The translations under genes were made by a program, and so were the position numbers. A stretch of DNA of 64,000 nt. Origin: Grimontia kaedaensis (GTDB lineage Bacteria > Pseudomonadota > Gammaproteobacteria > Enterobacterales > Vibrionaceae). The stretch covers positions 186,001-250,000 of the forward strand of contig NZ_CP082276.1 in NCBI RefSeq assembly GCF_023746615.1. Reading direction: 5' to 3'. Position 1 is the stretch's first letter; each line of letters starts with the position of its first letter. This document shows, piece by piece, positions 1 to 8,063 of this stretch. The notes under the pieces were generated by a model. It saw only the letters and a list, made by a program, of their open reading frames with translations, ran no database searches and was not told the origin of the DNA.

Positions 1-102
1 GTTGGCTTGTTTTTATATTAACTTAAATGCATTTCGCTGCCATGCAAAAGGTAAGGCTTGTATTAAATAATATTCAAACCTTGCCTGATTATTTGACGAG
101 AA

Positions 103-429
103 CTATTTTTTTAGTTCGATTTGATGTGTTTCTGACCAATTTCTCAGGTCCTCAAGAATTTGCAGTGCAGATTGTCCAAATTCAGTAAGTTCATAACTGA
201 CCGCGATTGGGCGGTCGCTGATCACTGTACGTAATACCATGCCTTCGTTTTCCAGCTCTTTCAAACGCTGGTCGATCATCTTTTTACTGGCACCGCCCAA
301 TTGACGGGCGAGATCATTAAAACGGACTGGGCCATCTTTTAAATGATAAATGATTGAGCCTTTCCACTTGCCGCCAATCAGGCGCATCGCGCGTTCAATC
401 GCACAGGGCTCTGTGCAAACATTCGTCAC
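103..429 (-). CDS. HxlR-family winged-helix transcriptional regulator
   Basis: The product carries the HxlR signature: a near-N-terminal Cys in PCAIERAMRLIGGKWKG, then a winged helix with RFNDLARQL and a K/R-rich recognition segment (KKMIDQRLKELENEG), ending with the GQSALQILEDLRNW dimer helix. HxlR proteins are small DNA-binding dimers that often sense electrophiles or oxidants through that Cys. The frame is open upstream to 576, but the family begins a few residues before the Cys. I therefore prefer the GTG at 429 (VTNVCTEPC), which would give 108 residues. The ribosome site there (GGAAA) is weak, so the start is uncertain. The gene is divergent from the FrnE-like oxidoreductase at 892, a thiol enzyme that is a plausible target. 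Family assignment is firm; the inducer is unknown. Confidence 0.85.
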   Translation of the reverse strand: MTNVCTEPCAIERAMRLIGGKWKGSIIYHLKDGPVRFNDLARQLGGASKKMIDQRLKELENEGMVLRTVISDRPIAVSYELTEFGQSALQILEDLRNWSETHQIELKK

Positions 430-498
430 GGATTTCCGGCCACGACTGTCAGTTGTTATTTTCGCTACCAACTTAGAATGCCTCGCTCTCAATACTAG

Positions 499-514
499 GT
501 TACAAAAAGTAAAC
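499..514. promoter_or_regulatory. Possible HxlR operator (TTAC-N5-GTAA dyad)
   Basis: GTTACAAAAAGTAAAC contains the dyad TTAC-AAAAA-GTAA about 70 bp upstream of the preferred HxlR start. A second weaker dyad (GGTTA-N7-TAACC) lies at 534-550. Small dyads like this are typical of winged-helix autoregulator sites. Assignment to this regulator is inference from position only. Confidence 0.3.
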
Positions 515-563
515 TGGTTGAAAAGAAGGTTAAGGTTACCATAATTAACCACACAATACATTC

Positions 564-837
564 TATACCCAAACAACCTGAAGATGCCGGATTCAGCGAG
601 TTTGACTGGTGTTGTGATCGCGGCGTCCCTTTGTAGGTGTAGTCACCTACTCACCTACATCAAAAAGGGACAACAAAGAGCACGACGTCAGTCAACTCGC
701 CCGAAGGGAGGCCCTCAATACGCCCACTTCATCGTTAAATTCCACGGAAATAGAACGACTATTCCTCGCGAAATTTGCCTTGAATTGAACGCATTGAAGG
801 CCTCTGAATGCGAGCATCTTCAGGTAGTTTGGGTATA
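564..837. mobile_element. 274-bp MITE-like element with 24-bp terminal inverted repeats
   Basis: The ends are 24-bp inverted repeats matching at 23 of 24 positions: left arm 564-587 starts TATACCC and ends GAAGATGC, and right arm 814-837 is its reverse complement. The interior has further nested hairpins: an imperfect CCCTTTGTAGGTG...CACCTACATC...AAAGGG stem around 628-675, and GCGAGTTTGACT paired with AGTCAACTCGC. No credible protein is encoded. The element lies between the divergent HxlR and FrnE-like genes, with its right end about 54 bp before the latter's start, so it occupies that promoter region. A shorter relative is at 12069-12118. I read it as a non-autonomous palindromic repeat of the kind scattered in vibrio intergenic regions; the family name is unknown to me. 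Confidence 0.65.
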
Positions 838-891
838 TACCCTTGCAGACTGATATGGCGATTTTTGCAGCGGGTAAAAAGGGAGTTTGCC

Positions 892-1533
892 GTGACCGAT
901 AAAATCAAAATCGACATTGTTTCTGACGTTGTATGCCCGTGGTGCATCATCGGCTACAAACGCTTGGAGAGGGCTATCGATGAGCTGGGCATGCAGGATG
1001 CTATCGAGCTAGAGTGGCAACCGTTCCAACTCAACCCGCATGTTGGTTTTAAAGGTGAAAACCTGCGAGAGCATTTGATGGGCAAATACGGCATTAGTCG
1101 GGAAGACAGTGATCGTAATCGTCAGAACCTTACGAATCTGGGGCAAGAACTTGGCTTTCAGTTTTCATTTTTCGATGAGATGAAAACTCTGAATACCCGC
1201 GACGCCCACATTCTTTTGGAGTATGCAAAAGAGCAGGGAAAGCAAACGACTCTGAAGCTACGTTTGTTTGATGCCTATTTTTCTGAGAAGCAAGACATTT
1301 CGAACCGAGATACTTTGGCGAAGCTATTGGAAGAGATCGGTTTGAGTGCCGAGGATGGCTTGACGAAGCTAGAAGATGCCAAAGCAGCTAAAAGCTTCGA
1401 CGACGCTCAGAATTACTGGCGTGATCTTGGTGTTTCCTCCGTTCCAACGATCGTTTTCAACCGCGAAAGTGCAGTAACAGGTGCTCAGCCTGTCGACGTG
1501 CTAAAGCAGATATTGAAAGAATTGAATTCTTAA
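892..1533 (+). CDS. DsbA-family (FrnE-like) dithiol-disulfide oxidoreductase
   Basis: This is a thioredoxin-fold protein of the DsbA/2-hydroxychromene-2-carboxylate isomerase superfamily, FrnE branch. The N-terminus reads KIDIVSDVVCPWCIIG, giving a CPWC active site at about residues 15-18, and the cis-Pro loop is GVSSVPTIVFN near residue 180. There is no signal peptide, so it should act in the cytoplasm on thiol or disulfide substrates. I chose the GTG start at 892 because GGGAG lies 6 nt upstream and the protein then begins as the family does (213 residues). The longer frame runs into the repeat element. It is divergent from an HxlR regulator, which suggests redox or electrophile-responsive control. 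Confidence 0.88.
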   Translation: MTDKIKIDIVSDVVCPWCIIGYKRLERAIDELGMQDAIELEWQPFQLNPHVGFKGENLREHLMGKYGISREDSDRNRQNLTNLGQELGFQFSFFDEMKTLNTRDAHILLEYAKEQGKQTTLKLRLFDAYFSEKQDISNRDTLAKLLEEIGLSAEDGLTKLEDAKAAKSFDDAQNYWRDLGVSSVPTIVFNRESAVTGAQPVDVLKQILKELNS

Positions 1534-1602
1534 TATTGAGAAAGTCGACATATGGAACGTTCATTAGAATGCTCTTAATTTTAATGTTACACGGATGTGA
1601 TT

Positions 1603-2823
1603 ATGAGTTTGTCGGACCATCCTCTTTGGCGTAAGCCTCAACACCATTTAGATAGCGGCCATGCCGGTGATCATGTTCATTGGCTAGAGCTTTTCTATGA
1701 TCTGGTGCATGTGGTTTCAATCTTCGTACTGGGCAATTACCTGAGCCATCACCTGAGCGTTGAGGGATTTGCTATCTTCGCCATGCTATTTGTTGTGGTG
1801 TGGTTTGCCTGGTTTGATCTGAGCTTATTTAACTCGCTGTACGTGAGTACAGATATACGTCACCGATTGGTGATGGCAGCACAGATCCTAACGGTGATGT
1901 TGATGACTTCGTCTATCCATTCGATTGACCACGGCGGTTGGGCGTTTTTTGCCGTCGGATACGCTATGAACCGCTTTATCATTGCATATCTCTATCGCCG
2001 TGCAAGGAAAGTGGGGGATTCTGACTCAGCACTGCCTTGCGAAATGTCCCGTAACTATTGGATTGCCTCCGCTATCTTTGTGGTGAGTGCTTTTCTTCCT
2101 AAGCCTTATGGTTACATTTTGTTTGGTATAGGCATGGTCGTGATGTGGTCGCTGTTTGTCATGCCAAAGATTGGCACCATCCACCATGAACGTCTGGTGC
2201 CAAGGCTTGGCCATATGGCTGAACGTTTCGCCTTATTGGTGTTGATTGTGGTGGGAGAGGGTTTCTTCAAACTGATCATTACGCTATCAGAGTATGGCGT
2301 ATCCAAAGTTTCGCCAGATGTGTTCGTTAATTACGTCATTGGTGGGTTCTCATTGCTTGTGATGTGTTGGGTCTACTTCGACTTTGCCGGGAATGGAAAA
2401 CCAAGAAATACTGACGCTAAGACCATGATTCAATGGACGCTTTCCCATCTTTTGTTGATGTTGTCTGCGGTTTGTGTGGGCGTTGCTTTGTCTGCCGAAG
2501 TGAAAGTGGGCTTCTGGGATCACTACCCGTTCAAGTATGCAGTCATTGGCTGTCTTGGTCTGGCTGGTTATCTCTATGCATTGCTGCTTATCCAAAACGT
2601 GATTGAAGAGCGAACCGCTCACCGATTCGCAACAGCAAAAGTACGTATGGTGGGCATTGCGCTGTCGTTTGTAGCTCTGGCAATTGTGGCATTTGTCCCT
2701 GCGCTTGTTGGTAACTTTGTGTGGGGAGCGGCGCTCATTTCTCAGGCGGTGATCCCGATGAGAAATGCTTACCTTGCAATCTCAGCCGCTGAATCAGAAG
2801 CAAACCTTGAAGATGCCGGTTAA
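1603..2823 (+). CDS. LtrA-family (low temperature requirement A) membrane protein
   Basis: An integral membrane protein of 406 residues with the LtrA family hallmarks: VHWLELFYDLVHVVSI near the N-terminus and HMAERFALLVLIVVGEGFFK at mid-protein. There are roughly ten to twelve hydrophobic segments. LtrA was named from a Listeria cold-growth mutant and its biochemical role is not established. I favour ATG 1603 (ACGGA upstream) over the in-frame GTG at 1597. The stop codon overlaps the start of the potassium channel gene (TAATG), so the two are translationally coupled and probably functionally linked at the membrane. Confidence 0.82.
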   Translation: MSLSDHPLWRKPQHHLDSGHAGDHVHWLELFYDLVHVVSIFVLGNYLSHHLSVEGFAIFAMLFVVVWFAWFDLSLFNSLYVSTDIRHRLVMAAQILTVMLMTSSIHSIDHGGWAFFAVGYAMNRFIIAYLYRRARKVGDSDSALPCEMSRNYWIASAIFVVSAFLPKPYGYILFGIGMVVMWSLFVMPKIGTIHHERLVPRLGHMAERFALLVLIVVGEGFFKLIITLSEYGVSKVSPDVFVNYVIGGFSLLVMCWVYFDFAGNGKPRNTDAKTMIQWTLSHLLLMLSAVCVGVALSAEVKVGFWDHYPFKYAVIGCLGLAGYLYALLLIQNVIEERTAHRFATAKVRMVGIALSFVALAIVAFVPALVGNFVWGAALISQAVIPMRNAYLAISAAESEANLEDAG

Positions 2824-3566
2824 TGCAGGCGATCGATAAAAAACTACCGGACGCCATCACCCCATTTCAGATTGCGGTGCTGGTGCTTTCAGTTTTTGTT
2901 GTGCTTTCGCTGATGGTGGAAATCCTGTTTCCACTTACTGCTGAGACACGTCAAATTTTGTTGTATGTGGACACCCTGATTTGTGGTGTGTTCTTTATAG
3001 ATTTTGTGCAGCAGTTCCGTGCAGCAGAGTCAAAGCTCCAATATATGAAGTGGGGCTGGCTAGATTTGATTTCCTGCATTCCTTTGATGGACGTGAACCA
3101 ATTCGCCCGCATTCTGCGCGTTGTGAGACTTGTTCGGGCAATAAAATCGATATCGATGATCACCCATACCATCAGTGAAAATAAGGCTTCTTCGTCACTG
3201 CATTTTCTTGTGACAGTCTCGCTGATCATGATGGTATTCGGTTCTGTCTATGTACTGTCGCTTGAGCGTGGTATGCCAGGGGCTAATATTCAGACGGCGG
3301 CGGATGCATTTTGGTGGACGTTTATTACGATCACGACAGTTGGGTATGGTGATTTTTATCCTGTGACGTTTGAAGGCCGTATTGTCGCCATCATGCTCAT
3401 CACTATGGGAGTGGGGATGTTTGGCAGCTTTACTGCGGTGTTTGCTTCTTGGTTAATTGCTGAACCGAAAGATACCAAATCTGTCGCATTGGAAGTCGAA
3501 GTGCAATCACTGCGAAAGGAAATTCAGGAACTAAAAGCGCTGCTAAAAGACAACAAAGGCGTCTAA
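2823..3566 (+). CDS. Voltage-gated-type potassium channel, 6TM
   Basis: A 247-residue ion channel. Hydrophobic segments S1-S3 lie within residues 17-90. An S4 voltage-sensor-like helix with regularly spaced arginines (RILRVVRLVRAIKSI) covers about 96-110. The pore helix and selectivity filter TITTVGYGDFYP are at about 169-180, with the K+-selective TVGYGD core. The C-terminus (about 222-243) is a short coiled coil, as in prokaryotic tetrameric channels. The start codon overlaps the LtrA stop. K+ selectivity follows from the filter; gating behaviour is inferred. A strong intrinsic terminator follows immediately. Confidence 0.92.
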   Translation: MQAIDKKLPDAITPFQIAVLVLSVFVVLSLMVEILFPLTAETRQILLYVDTLICGVFFIDFVQQFRAAESKLQYMKWGWLDLISCIPLMDVNQFARILRVVRLVRAIKSISMITHTISENKASSSLHFLVTVSLIMMVFGSVYVLSLERGMPGANIQTAADAFWWTFITITTVGYGDFYPVTFEGRIVAIMLITMGVGMFGSFTAVFASWLIAEPKDTKSVALEVEVQSLRKEIQELKALLKDNKGV

Positions 3567-3583
3567 CCAGGCGCCTTTATTTT
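3555..3583 (+). terminator. Intrinsic terminator of the ltrA-like/channel operon
   Basis: A perfect 7-bp stem AAAGGCG / CGCCTTT with a 10-nt loop is followed by ATTTTCC. It overlaps the last codons of the channel gene and ends the two-gene operon. Confidence 0.75.
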
Positions 3584-3605
3584 CCTTGTAAACAGCTCTT
3601 CTTTC

Positions 3606-4232
3606 TTATCGTTGGGTCAGGGCCAACTTGATACCCAGCCCGACAAATAATGTTCCCGTTACCCGGTTAAACCAGCGGATAAATGCTAGCTTGGCCAAGG
3701 TTTGCTTCATCAACTTTGCCGCACCACCATAAAACATCAAAGAGCCAAATGAGAGCGCCATAAAGCTCAGCGTCATGATGAAAAACTGCGGTGCAATAGG
3801 CGTGTTGGTATCCAGAAACTGGGGAAAGAACGAAGCAAAAAAGACGATGGCTTTAGGGTTGGTTATTGCCAGCAGCAAACTTTCGCCAAAGTAATGGTGA
3901 TAGTGCTTATTCGGTTTTTCACTCTCTTCAACCTTCGAATTGCCTATGCGACTTGAGCGAAAAATCTTGATGCCAAGGTAGACTAGATAAATGGCGCCTA
4001 TCGCTTTAAAGACTGTAAAGACGAGGGAGGATGTCATTAAGAGTGCGCCAAGACCAAGCATCGACACCACAGAGAGAATGAATAAGCCGACGATATTGGC
4101 GAAGCTAGAAGTGGCGACGACAGACATTTTTCCAGTCAGACCATTGCGGATAGCCAGCAAAATGGCTGGCCCTGGACTGGTGACATAGAAAAATGAGACG
4201 AAAAGGTAAAGCAGAAAGGTCTCTAGCTGCAT
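3606..4232 (-). CDS. LysE/RhtB-family amino-acid exporter
   Basis: A 208-residue inner-membrane protein with about six hydrophobic helices and the family motif SPGPAILLAIRNG near the N-terminus (residues 19-31), plus the conserved ITNPKAIVFF segment at about 122-131. LysE/RhtB proteins export amino acids or related metabolites by a proton-coupled mechanism. A GGAGGAG ribosome site precedes the ATG. It lies upstream of, and on the same strand as, a GNAT acetyltransferase 32 bp away. The substrate cannot be read from sequence. Confidence 0.9.
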   Translation of the reverse strand: MQLETFLLYLFVSFFYVTSPGPAILLAIRNGLTGKMSVVATSSFANIVGLFILSVVSMLGLGALLMTSSLVFTVFKAIGAIYLVYLGIKIFRSSRIGNSKVEESEKPNKHYHHYFGESLLLAITNPKAIVFFASFFPQFLDTNTPIAPQFFIMTLSFMALSFGSLMFYGGAAKLMKQTLAKLAFIRWFNRVTGTLFVGLGIKLALTQR

Positions 4233-4264
4233 GAAAAGCGCTCCTCCATAAGCATTGGGAGGCC

Positions 4265-4726
4265 TTATAGATCTAGATAAAGCCTCAACATGTCTTTATG
4301 TTGCACCCCATTTTCCCAAATGGGCTCATCATAGTTGTCCAAAAAATGGTCTGTGACAACATCAAATACTCGAAATCCCATTCGCTGATAGAAGGTGAGC
4401 TGGTAGCCAAAGGTTCCGGTGCCCAGCTCCAATCTTTTCATGTCTTTACCGCGGACAAATTGGATCATGTACCGAAGCAGTTGCGTGCCACAGCCTTTGC
4501 CTTGAAATTCAGGAGAAACCGCTATGTTAAACAATTCTGCATGCTTGTTGCCAATGGGTTTCACAACACATGCAGCCACTACGTTATTGTCTTCAGATGT
4601 TGCAACCACACACCATGAATCAAGCAGGTAGGAAGCGATGCTGGATGCGGAAGGGTCTGCTTCTAGAAGCAATGAAGCTGGAATATGCTGGGGTGTCACT
4701 TCGCTGAAGGTCATATTAGATGGCAT
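4265..4726 (-). CDS. GNAT-family N-acetyltransferase
   Basis: A 153-residue protein with the GNAT acetyl-CoA site: beta-4 AELFNIAVSPEFQGKGCGTQLLRYMI contains the Q-x-x-G-x-G/A pyrophosphate loop (QGKGCG), followed by the LELGTGTFGYQLTFYQRMGFR motif typical of small-molecule acetyltransferases. The substrate is unknown. It is co-directional with the LysE-type exporter and may share its transcript. Upstream is the decayed VOC gene at 4832-5259. Confidence 0.85.
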   Translation of the reverse strand: MPSNMTFSEVTPQHIPASLLLEADPSASSIASYLLDSWCVVATSEDNNVVAACVVKPIGNKHAELFNIAVSPEFQGKGCGTQLLRYMIQFVRGKDMKRLELGTGTFGYQLTFYQRMGFRVFDVVTDHFLDNYDEPIWENGVQHKDMLRLYLDL

Positions 4727-4831
4727 CTGGCAGACACCTTTTGCTGATAGTTTTCGTAAACGTCATCGAAAAAAGCATAAATTTCCTATTTGCTGAATGT
4801 GACTCAATCCTTTAATTCTTGCAACGAAAAC

Positions 4832-5259
4832 TCAGGATAAGCCAAATGGTTCAACTGGTCTTCGCGCAACGAAATTCGACTTTATTTCCTCGTGGGCTGT
4901 AAGGTGCATGGAACAACCAAAACCCTCATAACCTTAACGACACCTGATTTCACAGCACCCGATGCCGCGCAGGTCAAGATGAGCACAGATCTTATCTTCG
5001 TCTATTGGAGAGATAGGTAGGCAGGGGTGGTCGGGTTGTTCTCAGTCTCTGTTGGAGCACCGCATCCTTGCCTTCCCAGTTGACTATGAATATCGACAAT
5101 ATCAATTAAGTCAATGTCTAAGCTTAACTGGGTTAATCCTGTTTCAGGAGATGTTTCTCGCTCCGAGTAACAGTCGAGAGCATCAGTATAAAATGTGATT
5201 ATCGCATCGCGTTTGTCAGTTCTGAGAACCTGTTGATCTATGCCCAGAATATTAAACAT
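4832..5259 (-). pseudogene. Decayed VOC/glyoxalase-family gene (frameshift, stop and lost metal ligand)
   Basis: The intact reading from ATG 5259 gives MFNILGIDQQVLRTDKRDA and then FYTDALDCYSERE, GLTQL, LIDIVD and LGRQGCGAPTETENN, which is the N-terminal half of a vicinal-oxygen-chelate protein. After NN the frame drifts to a stop at 5002. In another frame on the same strand the homology resumes at once (DHPCLPISPIDEDKIC, AHLDLRGIG), meets an in-frame TAA, and continues as GYEGFGCSMHLTAHEE to a stop at about 4832. The position where the first metal-ligand His normally sits (GIDH) is Gln. A frameshift, a nonsense codon and loss of a ligand together mark an inactivated gene. Frame relations were read directly; family membership rests on pattern recognition. 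Confidence 0.75.
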
Positions 5260-5318
5260 GTTTTCTCCTAAATACGATGACGCGACGCTTGCCTTGAAAA
5301 TTGGACGTATTGCGATAA

Positions 5319-5612
5319 TTACAGAGAAGTAATGGGTAAACGCCGACGTCTGGCTTTAGATTTGTATCGCTCTTCTTTTAAGTACCATCCGCAAGAACCC
5401 AAGATCACTGAGACTGATGCAATAATCAGTAATTGCGACGGAAATTGCAGAAAGAAAGCCTCAACAGCAGACACAGGTTCGTAGAGAAACAATAAGGTGA
5501 GACGCGCGGTCAACAGAACAATTGAAAAGAAAAGGGCAGTGCGGATGATGTGAGAAAACTTTCCATAGCGACGTTCTTCACCCCACCTGTAAAAACGTTT
5601 GTCGAGTTCCAT
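5319..5612 (-). CDS. Small two-helix membrane protein of unknown function
   Basis: A 97-residue protein with two hydrophobic segments (about residues 25-45 and 58-77), a charged N-terminus (KRFYRWGEERRYGK) and a very basic C-terminal tail (KSKARRRRLP) that should lie in the cytoplasm. I do not recognise the family. It stands alone between the VOC pseudogene and fdhD on the same strand. Confidence 0.6.
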   Translation of the reverse strand: MELDKRFYRWGEERRYGKFSHIIRTALFFSIVLLTARLTLLFLYEPVSAVEAFFLQFPSQLLIIASVSVILGSCGWYLKEERYKSKARRRRLPITSL

Positions 5613-5705
5613 ATTCGTTCCGGATGAGTCAGCTAAGATATTGATGCGGAAGAATAAAGCGAATACTTAAACTTTTGCATTGCGAGTTGTAAATTTGCGA
5701 TGCAC

Positions 5706-6533
5706 TCAACGGGAGGCGCGATTGTAAAGACGCGGTGCATCCTGCCTTGGGAGGTGAACGAGGTTTAGGTTAGCTTCAATCGCGGTGTTTACTGCCAGAG
5801 ACGTGGGTGTGCCGAGCGTAATGAGAGTGCCTACGCCGGATAATACCGCTTTTTGAACAAGTTCAATGCTGCAGCGGCTGGTGACCAGCAGCGATTGGGT
5901 TGGATCCAGTGCTTTGTTACGAAGTGCGGTTCCCAGCACTTTATCCAAAGCATTGTGACGGCCTATATCTTCTCTGCACAGGATGATCTCGCCTTTTTCA
6001 TCGACGAGCATCGCTGCGTGTATAGCGCCACTGATATGCCCTAGTGACTGCCATTGACGCAGAGACTCCCGCAGGTTGAGGATGCTGTCGTTTTTGAGGG
6101 TGTCGATATACGGCAAGGGTTCAAACGTCGGAATAGCTTGTTCGAGAGATTCAGTACCGCAAATCCCGCAGCCTGTTCGACCAGCCAAATGGCGTTTAGT
6201 AAGGGAAAGTCTGGCCTGTGCGCGATTGGCTAACTGTACATCAGCAATCAGCGCGTCGTCTTTATGGTCAATGCTGACGTCATGAATTTCGCTGCCGCTT
6301 CGTATGATCCTCTCACTGAAAGAAAAGCCATAAATAAAATCTTCAATATCTTGCGGCGTGACCATCATCACCGCGTGACTGATACTGTTGTAACTGACCA
6401 CCAGTGGGGTTTCGGTTGGCAAAGTTGCGAACGAAGTGACCTGACTCTCGTCATCGATATAGTGATGCAGAGAGTGGGGAGGGAGTAGCGTATCCGGATC
6501 CGCCTTGTCATCTTTCATCTTGCGGTTGGTCAT
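5706..6533 (-). CDS. fdhD: Formate dehydrogenase accessory sulfurtransferase FdhD
   Basis: FdhD passes sulfur from the desulfurase IscS to the molybdenum cofactor, a step needed for active formate dehydrogenase. The 275-residue protein has the diagnostic RTGCGICGTESLEQA motif with the CxxC cysteines at about 122 and 125, and the conserved ICREDIGRHNALDKV segment at about residues 189-203. Its neighbour, divergent across about 265 bp, is the sarcosine oxidase operon. Oxidation of sarcosine yields C1 units that can end as formate, so a role in C1 disposal is a reasonable inference. A short open frame ends 3 bp upstream of the ATG and may be coupled. Confidence 0.95.
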   Translation of the reverse strand: MTNRKMKDDKADPDTLLPPHSLHHYIDDESQVTSFATLPTETPLVVSYNSISHAVMMVTPQDIEDFIYGFSFSERIIRSGSEIHDVSIDHKDDALIADVQLANRAQARLSLTKRHLAGRTGCGICGTESLEQAIPTFEPLPYIDTLKNDSILNLRESLRQWQSLGHISGAIHAAMLVDEKGEIILCREDIGRHNALDKVLGTALRNKALDPTQSLLVTSRCSIELVQKAVLSGVGTLITLGTPTSLAVNTAIEANLNLVHLPRQDAPRLYNRASR

Positions 6534-6535
6534 TC

Positions 6536-6658
6536 TTAGCCTTGAGCGGTGTCTATCTCACGAAGCATAGTGCCATCCAGTTTACCTCGCTGAGCCCAAG
6601 TGTAAAAAGGTGAGGTCACACTTTGTCGCAAACGCATTTCGTGCAGGCGCATTTGCAC
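6536..6658 (-). CDS. Possible small ORF directly upstream of fdhD
   Basis: On the fdhD strand the frame is open from 6757 down to a TAA at 6536-6538, just 3 bp before the fdhD ATG. The only clear starts are GTG 6658 or ATG 6652, giving about 40 residues (for example MRLHEMRLRQSVTSPFYTWA, then QRGKLDGTML). No convincing ribosome site is visible. Spacing to fdhD suggests coupling, and the composition looks protein-like rather than random. I do not recognise it; it could also be the remnant of a longer gene. Confidence 0.3.
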   Translation of the reverse strand: MQMRLHEMRLRQSVTSPFYTWAQRGKLDGTMLREIDTAQG

Positions 6659-6798
6659 ATTACCCAGTGAGATCCCCCCTTTACCATGCCTTAATACGGT
6701 GGCGTTTTTCCGCCTGATAGCAATGAAAAGACTACACTTTTCAGTGCCGTGACAAATTCAGTGACGGCTTTAGATTTTCCGGAATTCAGGACAATGGA

Positions 6799-8049
6799 AT
6801 GGCAGATTACTCAGGATTCGGGCTGTTTAAACACGCGCTCACTTTCCATGAAAATTGGCAACGGGCATGGCGAAACCCAACGCCGAAACCCCTTTATGAC
6901 GTGATCATTGTTGGCGGTGGAGGCCACGGTTTGGCGACGGCGTATTACCTTGCTAAGGAATGTGGCGTTAAGAATGTTGCTGTGGTTGAAAAAGGCTGGC
7001 TAGGCGGCGGCAATACGGCGCGTAATACCACCATTGTGCGTTCCAACTACTTGTGGGATGAAGCCGCGCACCTCTATGAACACTCTCTCAAACTCTGGGA
7101 AGGTCTTTCCCAGGAGCTCAACTTCAACCTGATGTTCAGTCAACGTGGCGTATTGAACCTGGGGCACAATCTTCAGGACATGCGTGATATTGAGCGACGT
7201 GTCAGTGCAAACCGGCTGAATGGTATCGACAGTGAAGTACTGGACACCAGAGGGGTACAGGATTTAGTGCCACTTCTTGATTGCTCTGACAATGCACGAT
7301 ACCCAGTTCTGGGTGCGAGTTGGCAGCCAAGGGCTGGCGTGGCGCGACACGATGCCGTTGCATGGGGTTATGCCCGTGCTGCCGATCGATTGGGTGTGGA
7401 TTTAATCCAACAAACGGAAGTGACCGGTCTTCGTATTGAAGATGGCAAAGTGAAAGGTGTAGAAACCTCTCGCGGGTTTATCGGCGGGGAAAAAGTGGGT
7501 TGTGTGGTTGCGGGTAACTCGGGTGAGTTAGCACGAATGGCAGGAATGACCATGCCTTTGGAATCCCACCCTTTGCAGGCCATGGTATCTGAGCCAGTGA
7601 AGCCATGTATCGACACTGTCATCATGTCGAATGCTGTTCATGGCTACATCAGCCAGTCAGACAAAGGCGACTTGGTGATTGGCGCGGGTATCGATAGTTA
7701 TAACGGCTTCGGTCAGCGCGGCTCCTTCCCAGTGATTGAACATACCATTTCAGCGATCATCGAGATGTTCCCGTTCCTCAGCCGTGTGCGTATGAACCGT
7801 CACTGGGGCGGGATTGTAGATACCTGCCCCGATGCTTGCCCTATTATCAGTAAAACTGATATCAAAGGACTGTATTTCAATTGCGGCTGGGGTACTGGTG
7901 GCTTTAAGGCTACACCGGGTTCAGGCCACGTATTTGCTCACACCATTGCGAATGATTCGCCGCACCCTATTGCGGCACCATTTAACCTCAACCGTTTTGT
8001 AACGGGCCATCTGATTGACGAACACGGCGCTGCCGGTGTGGCGCACTAG
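6799..8049 (+). CDS. soxB: Sarcosine oxidase subunit beta
   Basis: The 416-residue beta subunit of heterotetrameric sarcosine oxidase, which oxidatively demethylates sarcosine to glycine. It has a dinucleotide-binding fold at about 34-64 (DVIIVGGGGHGLATAYYLA, with an acidic residue at the end of the second strand) and the VARHDAVAWGYARAAD segment. The His at about 184 in that segment corresponds to the residue that carries covalent FMN in characterised SoxB proteins. The C-terminal NCGWGTGGFKATPGSG motif is typical of this oxidoreductase family. The start is ATG 6799 with CAGGA 7 nt upstream. It begins the operon soxB-soxD-soxA(G). Confidence 0.96.
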   Translation: MADYSGFGLFKHALTFHENWQRAWRNPTPKPLYDVIIVGGGGHGLATAYYLAKECGVKNVAVVEKGWLGGGNTARNTTIVRSNYLWDEAAHLYEHSLKLWEGLSQELNFNLMFSQRGVLNLGHNLQDMRDIERRVSANRLNGIDSEVLDTRGVQDLVPLLDCSDNARYPVLGASWQPRAGVARHDAVAWGYARAADRLGVDLIQQTEVTGLRIEDGKVKGVETSRGFIGGEKVGCVVAGNSGELARMAGMTMPLESHPLQAMVSEPVKPCIDTVIMSNAVHGYISQSDKGDLVIGAGIDSYNGFGQRGSFPVIEHTISAIIEMFPFLSRVRMNRHWGGIVDTCPDACPIISKTDIKGLYFNCGWGTGGFKATPGSGHVFAHTIANDSPHPIAAPFNLNRFVTGHLIDEHGAAGVAH

Positions 8050-8063
8050 GGAAAGGAACGCAG

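Noticed and set aside
584..853. Plus-strand 89-codon frame
   Set aside because: It lies inside the palindromic repeat element and its composition follows the hairpins; no ribosome site or family.
2803..2820. ACCTTGAAGATGCCGG at the LtrA-like gene end resembling the repeat arms
   Set aside because: Only a short match, within a coding end and without a partner arm; taken as coincidence.
5002..5259. 85-codon frame taken as an intact small gene
   Set aside because: Homology to VOC proteins continues past its stop in another frame, so it is the 5' part of a pseudogene.
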